Below the pieces are notes generated by a model. That model was not told the origin of the DNA and did no database searches. It worked only from the letters and a program-made list of their open reading frames with translations. Source: Gibbula magus (Eukaryota; Mollusca; Gastropoda; Trochida; Trochidae). From it: 64,000 bases of DNA. Position numbers and translations under genes: made by a program. The stretch spans positions 6,764,700 to 6,828,699 of the forward strand of contig OW388304.1 in assembly GCA_936450465.1 (NCBI GenBank), given 5' to 3'. Below, piece by piece: positions 46,634 through 58,135 of this stretch; within the stretch, counting starts at the first letter, position 1, and each line of letters begins with the position of its first letter.

Positions 46634-47154
46634 AGGCACCGTAGCATGTTTTTTTATCATCATATCATTGTATCCTTTTTGTCATTTATTATTAAAGGTT
46701 TTACAATATATAGTTACGTTAGAGGGTAAAACATATCACTAAACGACCCAACAAAGAGATTATCAACATTGAAAGAAACTGCTGCAACTTATAAAGCGAC
46801 ACTTTCGTGGAACTCTTCAGTGTGTGAGGTAGATTTGTACAAATGTAGGCCTCATGCGATTTTGACACTTCAGACAGCAAGATGGTTGGCCATTCCATCG
46901 TGGTGCCATCTTTAAAACTCTACTCTGAGTGTTTGGGTATCGCTACATCAGTCAGATCATTTGAATTTGAATTTTTTGAAGAGCTTGAAATGGCCGCCCG
47001 AAGGGATATGGATTCACTTGGCTTAACTGAACCATGCACATTCGTTTTAGAACTCATTTTATTGATTAAGGAGTATTATTTAGTCGTTGGAAACACATAT
47101 TTCCATTTTCGTGAGAGAACCTTATATCAGTAAGAACGCCGTTCTACAGCACCT
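46634..47154 (+). mobile_element. TTAA-flanked inverted-repeat element, copy A
   Basis: TTAA flanks both ends (46630-46633 and 47155-47158). The ends AGGCACCGTAGCATG and inverted CTACAGCACCT are similar, AGGYRCYGTAG. The same element occurs inverted at 53248-53776. TTAA targets point to the piggyBac superfamily, though the terminal bases are not diagnostic. An open 83-codon frame (46882-47133) lies wholly inside and shows no transposase motif. Confidence 0.8.
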
Positions 47155-47268
47155 TTAATAGAATTGAGTTGATATGACATTTATGTGTGGTCGCTTTACT
47201 AGTTGAATGAAGGGCATATCTTAAGTTTTAACCTTCAGTTGGTTAAGATTTCAAAATTGACTTTACAG

Positions 47269-47545
47269 GTTGGGACGAATAATCAAAATAAATGAGAAAT
47301 GGCTAAAAATAAAGTTTACTATGTATTCTTCAAAATTAGGATTCAGGATAAGTGATTGTCACAAAACGACTTTCCATGCGACATTATGCACCTTTTGTTA
47401 CTACTTTCCCTGGGTTGTTTGGGTGAAGTTAATATCATGTAATAAGACATCCTCTTCGTTTAACGTTACAGTCGGAAACGTCCAAGGTTTTTATGATTTA
47501 GACTGTATGTCGATTGTAACTCAGGTCAGCTGTAAAAAGTACTAA
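47269..47545 (+). CDS. Candidate terminal exon of a Cys-rich protein (3' part)
   Basis: A good acceptor (AAATTGACTTTACAG) ends at 47268. The frame, using one base plus TTG GGA CGA, stays open for 91 codons to TAA at 47543-47545. The product includes FRISDCHKTTFHATLCTFC, ISCNKTSSSFNVTVG, YDLDCMSIVTQ and VSCKKY. That is six cysteines and two N-glycosylation sites near the end, which suggests a secreted or extracellular domain. AATAAA lies at 47750-47755. Phase matches the candidate exon ending at 46627, with the TTAA element inside the presumed intron. I recognise no family. Confidence 0.4.
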
Positions 47546-49494
47546 ATACGTATATTTTTTTTTAAAAGTCACGAGCTTCCATATGCAGTGAATGAACTTT
47601 ATGTGTTATAATAATTCCAGTTATAGATATTAACGCTAGATAGTTCAAATGTTTTACAATTATAGACTGGTCAATACCTGTTTTTATGGACCCAAGAAAA
47701 CAATATTGACCAAGGTACAGATTCAATGTTAAACGTACGTGTTCTAAAAAATAAAGACGTTTGACATCCATAAAAAGAAACTGATCACCATATATAGATA
47801 AATGCTTGTAAAGGTCAATGAAGGAACATTTGAAATATAGGCAGTCCGCCTCAACACTGTTAGTTAAATGTTACTCGGAAGAAAACTGAATATTGTTTGG
47901 AAAGAAGACACATCGAATCTTTGAACACACAGACAATTAGCAACACACGTATTTCACATGATTGCTTAAAACAATTAACCAAGACAAGTTTGGTTTTGAT
48001 GTCGGTGAATGGAAACAAGCAATATTTCTTTCTCATTTCCTGTTCATTGTCCAGACTAAATACCATGTTTTCCTTTGAGTCAACTATTAAAAAGAAATCC
48101 AGGTTTTACTTGTAACAGGATGTTGAAATGATTGTACGTATATACTACCCTGACAGATCAGAAGCAAAAATATTCCAACTCTCAAGAAACGAAAGTTCAA
48201 AATTTGGCAATATTTCCGCTTCTCAAATAAATGAAGATGAAGATGAAGATGTTTCCCATTTTGTTTGAAATTAAATCATATATAAATGTCTTCGTTTGCC
48301 ATTGGTAAAACAATCTTCTTCACAAGAAAGGGAAAGTTTACATCATGTTGTCTTTTCTAAAAACCGAGGATTTGGTACACGGTTTTGCCCTTTATTTGGA
48401 CAGAAAACGTGATATTGTACAATGCAATGGGAACTATAGCTACTTAAATTCAGGTTAAAATCAGGGACTATGTGTACTCTGATGAGAGAGTCCCTGGTCA
48501 ATTGTACCCTCGGATTAATTCCGATTAATTTCAATAGAAACGATTGGAGTGTTCCTATCTAATAATTCCGCATTATTTCTCAATCTCAAAAAATACTTGT
48601 AAATAGAAAAGATGCAAAATTGATGAGTCATTAAAGTTGAGAGAGAAGAATTGTTTTCAAATTTAAAGCCAGCATGTAGACTTCCAAGAGTTTCACGGCT
48701 CTACTCCTCGATTTTTACTGCAAATGCTAAACGAATGGAGGCAAAGTAACTAGCTTGGCGTGCTGGCCGCCCCACGCCTGGAACAAGGATATCAAAACAC
48801 GTATGTGTCTCCAGGGAAGGATCGAGAACACATGAAGTTCAATGTAAAATATCATTCACTAACTCGGGGAGTATCACTGGAGTTGGAGCAAATTAGGAGG
48901 AAACAAACACAGATCAGTTGATAGTAAAGTAAACAACCCTTGATTTTATATTGGGATACGTATCTATGTTAATTTCTTAATTTTGTCTTCAATCAATTGC
49001 AATCATTGGAGTCGTTAAATGGGTAGGATATAGTTTTTTTTGTAAAATCTGCACAACGTTGCTATGATTTATTTTTAAAGACACATGTTCTTTATAAATT
49101 ATTAATTAATTAAATTTTGCAGATGAAACTATATAATATATATAAATATATGTAAAGATTCGTCGTAAGGCACTGGCAGCTTGTACTGTATTTTCCTGAA
49201 TCGTTGAATAAAACTACTATTTAGAAAACCGTATCATATATACTGTCAACAGAAATATACTGTCACATGTATAGATGAGCAGATACTGTTGGAGACGGGT
49301 AATACTAATTGTTCATAGGGTTTCATAAAGCAAATTCTATTTGTAAATTGGATTCTTTAATTACGTTGTTAAAATAGTAAAGAACACATGAATCGGGTTT
49401 TTATTAATATAATTATTACAATTTAAATTTAGCAATAAATTATCCATATCAAGCTGTCTTTAATTGTTTTCTTTGACTTTTTTCTTGAGAAATA
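47546..49494. other. AT-rich stretch, no supported gene
   Basis: The only coherent short frame is an ATG at about 48343 opening 37 codons on the plus strand, ending near a GTTAAA donor-like site; it is not recognisable. A patch at 48760-48810 is richer in G+C. Confidence 0.3.
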
Positions 49495-49577
49495 TTATCC
49501 ATCAATAATGCAGGTTTGCGTAGAAGCCTGACAAAACTACGCTTTGATATACATGGTTTCAGTAAAATGCTTATAAA
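49495..49577 (+). pseudogene. CR1/L2-like LINE fragment
   Basis: The plus strand encodes SINNAGLRRSLTKLRFDIHG, nearly the same as the segment coded on the minus strand at 17535-17450; the DNA is also clearly similar. Only about 27 codons remain. It abuts a reverse transcriptase relic in the opposite orientation. Confidence 0.7.
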
Positions 49578-49611
49578 TATTAAATGTTTAGACCAGTTTC
49601 GACATCAAAAG

Positions 49612-49930
49612 CATGTTTGAATGGAATGTTATAGGGTCTCCTTGTCTGCAGCCTCTTGTGATACTGAAGAAATCTGTACCGAAGCCATTTATATTGACGC
49701 TTGATTTAATATTTTTGAGAAATGTTTCTATCCAATGTTTGCGAGATGGGTCCAAGGTTGAAGATCGACAAGATTGAAATTTTGTATAAAATTCCAGTCT
49801 ACCGAGTCAAAGGCTTTTTCGAAATCTATTAGTAAAAGTAATCCTGGTATTTCCATACATTCCGTGTACTCCAGATATCATACACAACTCTTATATAAAA
49901 TACAATATAGAAACAGCAAAAGGTGTGACT
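49612..49930 (-). pseudogene. LINE reverse transcriptase relic (L1/Tx1-like)
   Basis: Reading the minus strand from 49930, successive frames give EYTECMEIPGLLLLIDF with EKAFDSVDW (the first catalytic-Asp motif of the reverse transcriptase palm), then FNLGPISQT. WIETFLKNIKSSVNINGFG and ITRGCRQGDPIT follow (the conserved RG-x-RQGDP motif). At least two frameshifts separate these blocks, one before LEY and one or two around the NLGP segment. The YxDD box is not visible further on, where the sequence stops matching at about 49610. It is a dead fragment. Confidence 0.85.
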
Positions 49931-50382
49931 TACGCAAAACTGACATTGAATCAATATCACATATTACGAACTTATAAAAGTCAGTCACTAAGAAGAAAAT
50001 TGGAAAATTTGATCCAGAACAAAACGGGGATCATGCTATTCCCTAGAAAGCCCCATTTGTGTCATTTACCTGTAGGTGACTTTTCTCCGGTTTTGATGGG
50101 ACTATGATTTAGTGCGGTATCGGTAGAACTGTCTTCTTGTCCTGTCTAAAGGTTAGTTCTCATGGTGTAATGTATTTCATACAACACGTTGCATGTCACA
50201 AGTTACAAAAATGACGTTGAAACAAAAATTGTCGTTCACGCATTGCATTTGTATAGTGTAATTGTGTTAGAAAAAAGCAGTAGGGATCCATATACATGTT
50301 GTATACAATTTTCATAAGAAGTGTGTATGCAAATATCACAACAAATGTTCCAACTTTATGGACATATTTATGTTGAAGAAAC

Positions 50383-50386
<4 letters not shown>

Positions 50387-50450
<64 letters not shown>
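50387..50450. repeat. (TA)n microsatellite
   Basis: About 32 TA units. A 110-codon minus frame crossing it (50528-50196) is an artefact of the repeat. Confidence 0.95.
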
Positions 50451-50453
<3 letters not shown>

Positions 50454-51238
50454 ACTTGAAATAAGATTGGCTAACGTTTTTAGCAGGTACATCCTTCTTC
50501 GCGGCGTATATTGCAGTAACTGACACAATACATAACACTATGACGTCACAAAGTAACCTATGACATAAATTGATGTGATGTTAACAAAACCATTTAATTT
50601 TGACGCAGGTTTATGAATGAAATAATATTTTACAAAGGTATCTTATTATCAATGTTACAATTGAGTTTATGCATCGGAAAAGCCTTGAACTTGCTAATAC
50701 CATATGGATCTAAACGTTCACTTAGTGTAATAGTAAGATTTTGGGGTTGATAAATGTGGGGTTTCTTTATTTTTCCATGTTAAAATTTTTACATTTGATG
50801 AAATTTAGAATAGGGTAAGAAAAGGGCACAAATCAGTTTTAACAATATACAATTTGCAGAAATATTCACAGAATGTTTCAATTTTCAGTACTGAAAGTGA
50901 TGTAAAGTGCAGCATACCACTGTGCAGGGACATTGACCATCTGCAATAGTAGTACCTTGAGGGAAGTGAAGTTGTCAAAATCATCCCATTAAAATGTGAA
51001 TAACTACGCATATATATTACATAACATAGAGGAAACTTACACTTTAAAGTAAGTTGGATGATAAATATACCATTGTACAGACGATGTAATTTTCTCCTTT
51101 TCTCTGGAAGTTTTAAATAGAAAATGTCAGTTAGAATAATGATTTCCCATCCCTATCAACCCTTCTAACAGGATGTATATCGCCTGTACTGAATAACGGA
51201 GAGTAAAAAAAAGAGAATTTATCAGCTCGGGGCCGAAA
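50451..51238. other. AT-rich stretch, no supported gene
   Basis: I see no repeat pair, coherent frame or regulatory cluster here. Confidence 0.35.
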
Positions 51239-51318
51239 TCTGTTTCAACGAGATCTCATTTCTGTTTCAATGAGATTTCAGATCTGTTTCAGCGAGATTT
51301 CGAATCTATTACAACGTT
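51239..51318 (+). repeat. Short 21-23-bp tandem repeat
   Basis: TCTGTTTCAACGAGAT recurs with small changes at 51239, 51260, 51283 and, weakly, 51305. Confidence 0.75.
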
Positions 51319-51324
51319 CACTTC

Positions 51325-51465
51325 TGATAGGCTTGATTTAACATTCTTACTGCGTTTCCCAACTAATCAATCCACAACGTGGAAATTCTATTAACACATT
51401 TCATTAGTTTGACTTTGTTCCACAATCTTATATTGCCACAAGCTAAATGATTCTACTTGTCTTTA
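51325..51465 (+). repeat. Dispersed repeat B, copy 2
   Basis: CCAACTAATCAATCCACAAC then GTGGAAATTCTATTA matches 21929-21962, with flanking similarity on both sides. Confidence 0.6.
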
Positions 51466-52102
51466 TATAAAATAGCAAGAAACCTTGTTCAAAGTAGTAA
51501 TAGCCCACCATTAAATAATGTGACTGAAGAACGTTCAAACACGGCAATAAATAAATAGAAGAGTTAAGTAAGTTGATATAAAGCGTTGTTGCTCAGAAGC
51601 AGGATGACGATGTTATAAGCCCGGACAAAATCGACATAGCTACGTTCCGGGGATTCTCTATGTTGGATTGAAACTTGAGTAGTCATTCTTCCTAAACATT
51701 TACATTTTAATTTCATGCTTGCACAACGTGCACAGTGGGAAAATTGGACTTACCCTCTTGACTATTTGTAGATATACGGTGGTTTAGAATAATTATATAA
51801 CAAACAAACAAACTGTTTAACCGATCGAATGCTTATAAGGGTCGTTGTCTGTGATATGCTTAACACTTTGAGTAAAATATCGAGAAAAGGGTTAAAACAC
51901 CCGAGCTTCATTTTCCCTAAAGTCTTATTTATGTTCATATCTATTCTGCTGCGTAACTAATTTCTCTTTCGTTTGTGTCTTTCTAAATGTGGCTGCGATA
52001 CTACCGAAGCGGCGTTAAACAATAACTCACTCTCTTTCTTAATGTTCCTCGGCTTGTAATTGTATTGTTTTCTTTCAGTGTAGCTGACTGCAGAGCTCAC
52101 TC

Positions 52103-52213
52103 AAATAAACCTCAGCTACCTGGAGAGGTATTTATATAGGCGTAATGCCTGTTTACCAATCCATTCATCTTTTTCACGGAGAAATATTGTTTAAATCAAC
52201 CTCAGCTACCTGG
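52103..52213 (+). repeat. 21-bp direct repeat pair
   Basis: AAATAAACCTCAGCTACCTG (plus a final G) at 52103 and the one-mismatch version with AAATCAACC at 52193 are 90 bases apart. Confidence 0.7.
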
Positions 52214-52312
52214 TTCTGTAGGGGGTTCTGTGACCGCAAGGACTTCACTAAGAACTATCAAAACAACCGATTATCTTATGGAAAGTAAAAAAAGTACACT
52301 GATAGAGAGTTC

Positions 52313-52325
52313 ATATATATATATA

Positions 52326-52390
<65 letters not shown>
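52313..52390. repeat. (TA)n microsatellite
   Basis: A TA run with one AATT interruption near the left end, ending 11 bases before the 12-bp target repeat of the Penelope-like insertion. Confidence 0.95.
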
Positions 52391-52393
<3 letters not shown>

Positions 52394-52413
52394 ATTATTA
52401 CCATAGGTTAATT

Positions 52414-52623
52414 TACTGTTTGAAAGGCATTCTAGAAGTTGGTGTGATGAAGAAGACAAATATTTATGGATGATCAACTTCTTTATTAACAATAGCGACG
52501 TTTCGGTATAGATCCTTATATATACCGTTATCAAGCATATGCTTGATAACGGTATAAGGATCTATACCGAAACGTCGCTATTGTTAATAAAGAAGTTGAT
52601 CATCCATAAATATTTGTCTTCTT
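52414..52623. mobile_element. Penelope-like terminal repeats, head-to-head palindrome
   Basis: The insertion is bounded by the 12-bp direct repeat CATAGGTTAATT (52402-52413 and 52624-52635). Most of it (52448-52625) is a near-perfect palindrome with arms of about 87-91 bp, centred at AGCATATGCT and differing by a 4-base TATA. In the right arm, GCTTGATAACGGTATAAGGA, then TCTATACCGAAACGTC and GCTATTGTTAATAAAGAAG, is the kind of end found in Penelope-like elements. CGGTATA and TATACCG form the hairpin that corresponds to stem II of their hammerhead, but the upstream core is not a clean CTGATGA. Inverted terminal copies are usual for this group. Confidence 0.7.
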
Positions 52624-52635
52624 CATAGGTTAATT

Positions 52636-53243
52636 GTCTGAAACATTTGGCTAAACTAAATCCAATCGAACCTAAGCACATTCATAGTTGCTAATGGAAT
52701 GTCAATATTTCTGTCTGGTAGAGTACTTAACTTTCTGCCTCTTTCTTGTATTATCTTCGTGTCAATAATGGAATCTCTACAGAGTAATGTATTTTATTTC
52801 TCAATTGATTTTTGTCACAAGCCGATTGATGTGCATTGGACCTCATATCCTACGTATCAAAGATAATGACATATTGCATTTAGATGCATGCTCGTCATGA
52901 CTATTTTTATACAACGCTGAATTAAATTGGGCTCGCTTGGGACAACCTTTTCGTGTGTTGTTTAGTTAGTAGTTGAAATTTGTCAATAATCAGATGAAAA
53001 ACAATTGGTTGTTCATTCAATACACTTTCTCATAGAAATGAACACAGAAAAGTCTGCCAATATAGTACCCTGTTGATTCCGTGTAGACTATTATCAATTT
53101 ACCCTTGACATTCATTTGCAGCGTCTGTTTAACGTCCATACTGGGGAATTGAAGCACAGACATTCAGATGATTGGCGAACTTTCTACCAACTGAGCAACA
53201 TATCACATAAATCATTACCTACAATGCAAAACATAACCAGGTC
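52636..53243. other. AT-rich stretch, no supported gene
   Basis: I see nothing that supports a gene or repeat here. Confidence 0.35.
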
Positions 53244-53247
53244 TTAA

Positions 53248-53776
53248 AGGCGCTGCAGCACGTTTTTCTTACTGTCATAAAGTCATCTCACGAAAAGGTA
53301 AATAAGTGTTACCAACAATACTCCTGAATCAATAAAAGAGTTCTAAAACGAATGTACATTGTTCGATTAAGCCATGCGAGTCCATTTCCCTTGGAGCTGC
53401 CATTTTAATATCTTCACATTAAAATGGCCGCTCGAAGGTAGTTCAAGTGATCTGACCGCTGTAGCGATACCTTAACAATCAAAGTAGAGTTTTGACTATG
53501 CCACCATGATAGAATGGTCAATTATATTTGTGTCTGAACTGTCAAATTCTCATAAAACCTACAAATCTACCTCTTAAACTGAATAGTTCCACAACACTGT
53601 CGCTTTATACGTCGCACCATTTTCTATAAATACGGATAACTGTGTTCTACGGATACGACCTATCGGGTCGTGTAATAAGATGTTTCACCCTCTAACGTAA
53701 CAGTTTATTGTATAAACTTTAAAAATAAATAGTAAATTTGAGAAAACAAAATATGCCAAAACATGCTACAGAGCCT
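53248..53776 (-). mobile_element. TTAA-flanked inverted-repeat element, copy B
   Basis: Read on the minus strand this aligns over its length with 46634-47154; for example the CGTTTTAGAACTC and TACCCTCTAACGTAAC-type blocks are shared. The left flank is TTAA (53244-53247); the right flank is TTAG, probably a mutated TTAA. The copies differ enough to suggest an old family. Confidence 0.8.
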
Positions 53777-56687
53777 TAGCCTTATTTCACCAAGTCTGTA
53801 TTATTGACATGTAATCTTTTATTTTTACAAAGTTCTGTTGTAAAATAATTACAATCAATATACTATCAATCATATACCTGATAGAAATTCCTACATATTT
53901 CATTTTGACAATAAGTGAGACTTGATGCATGGAACGTTTCAATATGATATTCAGATCAATCTCTAGACAGGAACTCTCTAATGTATAAAGAGCCATTGGT
54001 CTAGACAGATTCCAAAAGACATGGTGGGACAAACTCCAACAGGACAAATCCATGAATCACAGGGATGATTTTAATGTAATATGCATCAAGAACATGGGTT
54101 AGATATTATGTTGTGACCGTGGTTTCGTGAATATTCAAGATTTAAAGAAAGAGGGTGTATGCATTTTCATAAAACATACCATCGAGCGAGGTAGAAAGTG
54201 TATGTTATCACAAGTGCTTATGACGTTTCATTCTACCACCCATGCACGCGACTTTAATGTATGTTTTAATCGTTGTATCATTTACGTTTAGTTTGTTCCA
54301 GAATTGTAGAATCCGCCGCCTCTTCAACAACAAGCACCGTTCATAACATTAGACCATAGAGGGCATTTGACTTCTCTTATATGTGCCATTAATATTTCAT
54401 TAAGATGCTCGCTGCTGCGGGCCGCAAATGAAGCCAGGGTAGTATTGACGTATTGATACGTCATTGACTTTTGACCCTTTGACATGCATACGATAAAAGT
54501 GGGTGACGAAGTTCCCTGATTCATGAAAAAGTTCACATTTTCCGAATCAGAAAGCAATGGGCTTTAACATGATGTCATTAGTATCCATATACAATTTTAT
54601 TTTATTGAGAAATGATTAATTAAAAATATTGAACGTATTTTCAATCAAAAAAATGTATCTGTGCATTGCGCTATTTCTCATGCTACGCAACTCAATCCGA
54701 ATGCCACGACGGCGCTAGCTGTATCTATTTTTCGAAATGGTTGTCGATCTAACCATAGAGTGTTAATAATTGTTAAAATTAAACAAATAATACGATGTGG
54801 TTTTATAAAAATCGATAAAAACTAAAAAAATGAGGTTGTAATAATTCATCAGTTCGTAGAGTGTTCTTGACCCGATAAATTTGCATAAGTCAATGATGTC
54901 CCCGGATGTAACGATGTTTTTATGATTAAAATAAAATTTGCATTTTGATTATAATTTATACATATATGAAAAAAAGATGTCATATCCTACCATTATCACA
55001 AAATATGATCATGTATGAGTTCACATTCGAAGTACGAAATGTGTTTGACATGACATGGCCCGACTTTCCGATCAGCGATTTCACAAGGTGAAATACAGCC
55101 GTGAAACAGTAGCAGTAACCCTACCTCGCTAAAAAGTAAATTACGAATTAACAAGTCTTGTCTATGTGAATTAATTGTATGAATACAATTGATAAATGAT
55201 TCATGTTCATTATTTTAAAGTTTTCATCTGGACTTTGATTGAAATTATACACGTTTTCAAACGAAAGATAGAATAGATAGACATGTCAGTTCAAATGCAA
55301 ATGGATGTCGTGTGTCGTCTCGGCTTCATCACACACTTTTGGTCTGATATAAATTAAATGAATGCACATGTTATAACATCCACGAAATTAACAAGAATGA
55401 CAAACAAATACCTTTCAAAGAATAAATGTGAATAAGTAGTGGAAAGATAGTGGTCACATGATCACATTTTGTACAGTCCAGTTCATCACGTGACATTGTT
55501 TACAAATACGACAACACTCCCGGACCGAATTTTGATTGTATTTTTCAACTTTTCAAGACCATATTTGCATCACATTTTCAACAGACAATTGGAAAAATGT
55601 GTTCTTACTTTGGTTTTAAACGGAATATTTACAAAGTGATTTAGATTATTAGATTTGTTGATTTGAACAAATCTCTTATCAGCCAAGGAAATTTATAACA
55701 CTGGCGAGCATAGTGTGTTTGTTGACTGTCATGTTTCGCGATATCGATGAATGTTTGACGTTGAAATATATAAAAACTGTAATGCCATATGCTTATATTT
55801 GGAACACAGAAAAGTGAATAGATATTTTAACCTTTTGTGTAAATTTTATTACGATTGATGGATTATTTTAGAAATATTTCACACGGAAGTAAATGCATTG
55901 TTCATTGAAGAATATCTATTGTTACAAATTACGTCGAAATTTTATAAATACAACGGAGATCGTTTATGACAGGCTCTTGTTTTCTGAAAGAAAAACACAT
56001 ATCGTCATCATTTCTTTCTGGTATAAAATTTAATTCTCAACAAAATAGTGTAAAAATTGGGCTGCATAAATAATAATTGACAAAATAATTCGAGTTTGAA
56101 AATGTAGTTCAATTGTAGAACTACTGTATTATTTAATTTGTTTTCATTGACAAGTGTAAAAATAATTTATATTTGAAAATTATTACATTAATTGATAATT
56201 TTTCATGACAATAATACGTTAGAAAAAAATGTGACTCAGATATTTATTTTAATATTTTTTTTAAATATGTTAATTACTAAAGAGAAAAAAGCTTTGAATG
56301 AAGGATACCCATTTGACGTAATTGTTACAATTTTACAAAGCTGACGCTCTCTGTAAAGACCTGAAACAATCCAGCAGGCTAAAGGTTAATTGAAGCACAT
56401 GTTTTTTCTGTAATATCCACTGTACTTCATGACATACCTATGAATACAAATGGCCAACGTGTTATTGGACGATTGCCCAACATAATGAAAATTGTCTTTT
56501 ATGAATACCGTATCCACTGTATCCTTATCGCCTCAATCATGGTAATCTGATTTCATCAATCTCTTGACACATGTTATCAACGGTGAAGTCATATCAGTGA
56601 ACATGATATTTCACTGAGTAGAATTATATATAGTTTCATATATAGTTTTTATTACCGTAAAATGCAAAATTATGCTTGTAAACTGTA
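53777..56687. other. AT-rich stretch with no supported gene
   Basis: Two minus frames (54053-53787 and 54557-54324) are open for 88 and 77 codons without recognisable motifs; the second sits in a G+C-richer patch with no ATG at its start. The rest, 54.6-56.6 kb, is very AT-rich and shows no repeat pair. Confidence 0.3.
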
Positions 56688-56802
56688 CAACTGTATACCG
56701 AAAAGTTTGTTCACCTACATGTAATTGTGTATATCAGTGCAAATATCATGTATTTGCACTGAAATACGCAAGTAGGTGAACCACATTTTCGGTGTGCAGC
56801 TG
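56688..56802. mobile_element. TA-flanked inverted-repeat element, family 2, minimal copy
   Basis: The left arm, CAACTGTATACCGAAAAGTTT and following GTTCACCTAC, pairs with the right arm GTAGGTGAACCACATTTTCG then GTGTGCAGCTG, both with TGCAAATA-like inner ends. TA lies on each side (56686-56687 and 56803-56804). It is almost only the two terminal repeats of the element at 23750-24350, so it forms a hairpin of about 50-bp arms. Confidence 0.8.
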
Positions 56803-56804
56803 TA

Positions 56805-58135
56805 AAAAGTATCTCCAAATCAACGTTTTCTTCACGGCAAATCCAGCTAACGTCCATTAGGAACATAACAAAGAATTTTATCCAAGTTTTACATGAGAGA
56901 AAGATAAAGTGAATGTGATAGACTTGTCAGGATCATGTTGGTCGAGTAGATAAGATGTTGGTACAGTCAGTGCTGGTGAGTGAGTGCCTGACTTGGCACT
57001 CGTCCCGAAAGGAACAAGGATGTGTACTCTTTCAGATAGTGTAATCCCAAAATAATGTCACATGTGTTCCCTAATATCTAAACTTCCTGTATTCATAATT
57101 TAATTTATATGTTGAATAATTGTAGTAAAAGGAAGCGATAATTTATGAAATAGGAAACGGGATGCATATTTATTTATTCAATAAACATGCTGACTTCAAG
57201 TTCTTATCACATTGACTTACCTACAGTAAACTCTTATGGACTTACAGATGCGTTCAAACCCATTTAGGTTAGCATTGCTCTTTCCAATGTAATACTGTTG
57301 CTTTTAAGTTTACAGTTATTTCAGTGACAAACACACATCTGCTAATAGTTCATGGACAAGTAACGTTAAAGTAAAACATTTAAGAAAACATCGGTTTCTT
57401 AACAATGCCTAATGAATAGGATTTTTTAGATTGTTTATGAATATCTCTCCGATCTTTACGTAGAACGTCCTTCCTGTTGCAACTACAAACGTTTCTCAGC
57501 CAACAGATTAGATGTCAATTAATACTGCAATTAATCCATCTCAGTCCAGGTAAGGTCACCAGTATTTGCATTCCTTTAGAAAACAGGGACCGGCTCCTGC
57601 TAATCAATCTCTGGACAAGTGTAATTTTAAGTCTATTGATCTCGTAGCACGGGCAGCCGTGTAACCTTTGATTGAGCTCCATAGCTACCTAAACTTTATA
57701 TTCGCTTTGATCGTCCTCTCATAATCAAACTCGTATTCTATTGTCTACATTAACCTAATCAGGGAAAGTTGTTTTTCTGTAATCAAACGTCATTGATGAG
57801 TTATATAGGAAGAAAATACTGCAATACAACCAATCATATTTGTTATTGAGGTTTGATTAATCACAGTAATTCTGTTCACTCTTGATGTTATTTCAGTTAT
57901 ACTATTTCCGGCTGTTTGAAGTCGTACAGGGTAACACTGGAGGAAAACGGTGCACACCTGTTTACATGGTTTATGAAATGTTATCATTTATTTCCTTAAT
58001 CTTAGTACATATTCTAGTGTGTTATCTTAAATCAAACGTAACGATTAAGTTTTTGTTGACAAGATTCGTAAAACAAACCATTTACTCCTCTGAACACATA
58101 CAAACAATTTTCTAAGTGGATAAGTACTAAAATGT
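56805..58135. other. AT-rich stretch, no supported gene
   Basis: A tRNA-like D-arm word (GGTCGAGTAGATAAGATGTTGG, given here as GGTCGAGTAGATAAG plus following bases) lies near 56940-56961 but no B box follows. No gene is supported. Confidence 0.3.

Noticed and set aside
50196..50528. 110-codon minus frame rich in Ile-Tyr
   Set aside because: Its core is the translation of a TA microsatellite. The same holds for 52534-52271.
56935..57010. tRNA-like D-arm near GGTCGAGTAGATAAG
   Set aside because: No B box or cloverleaf follows; at most it is a fragment of another SINE.
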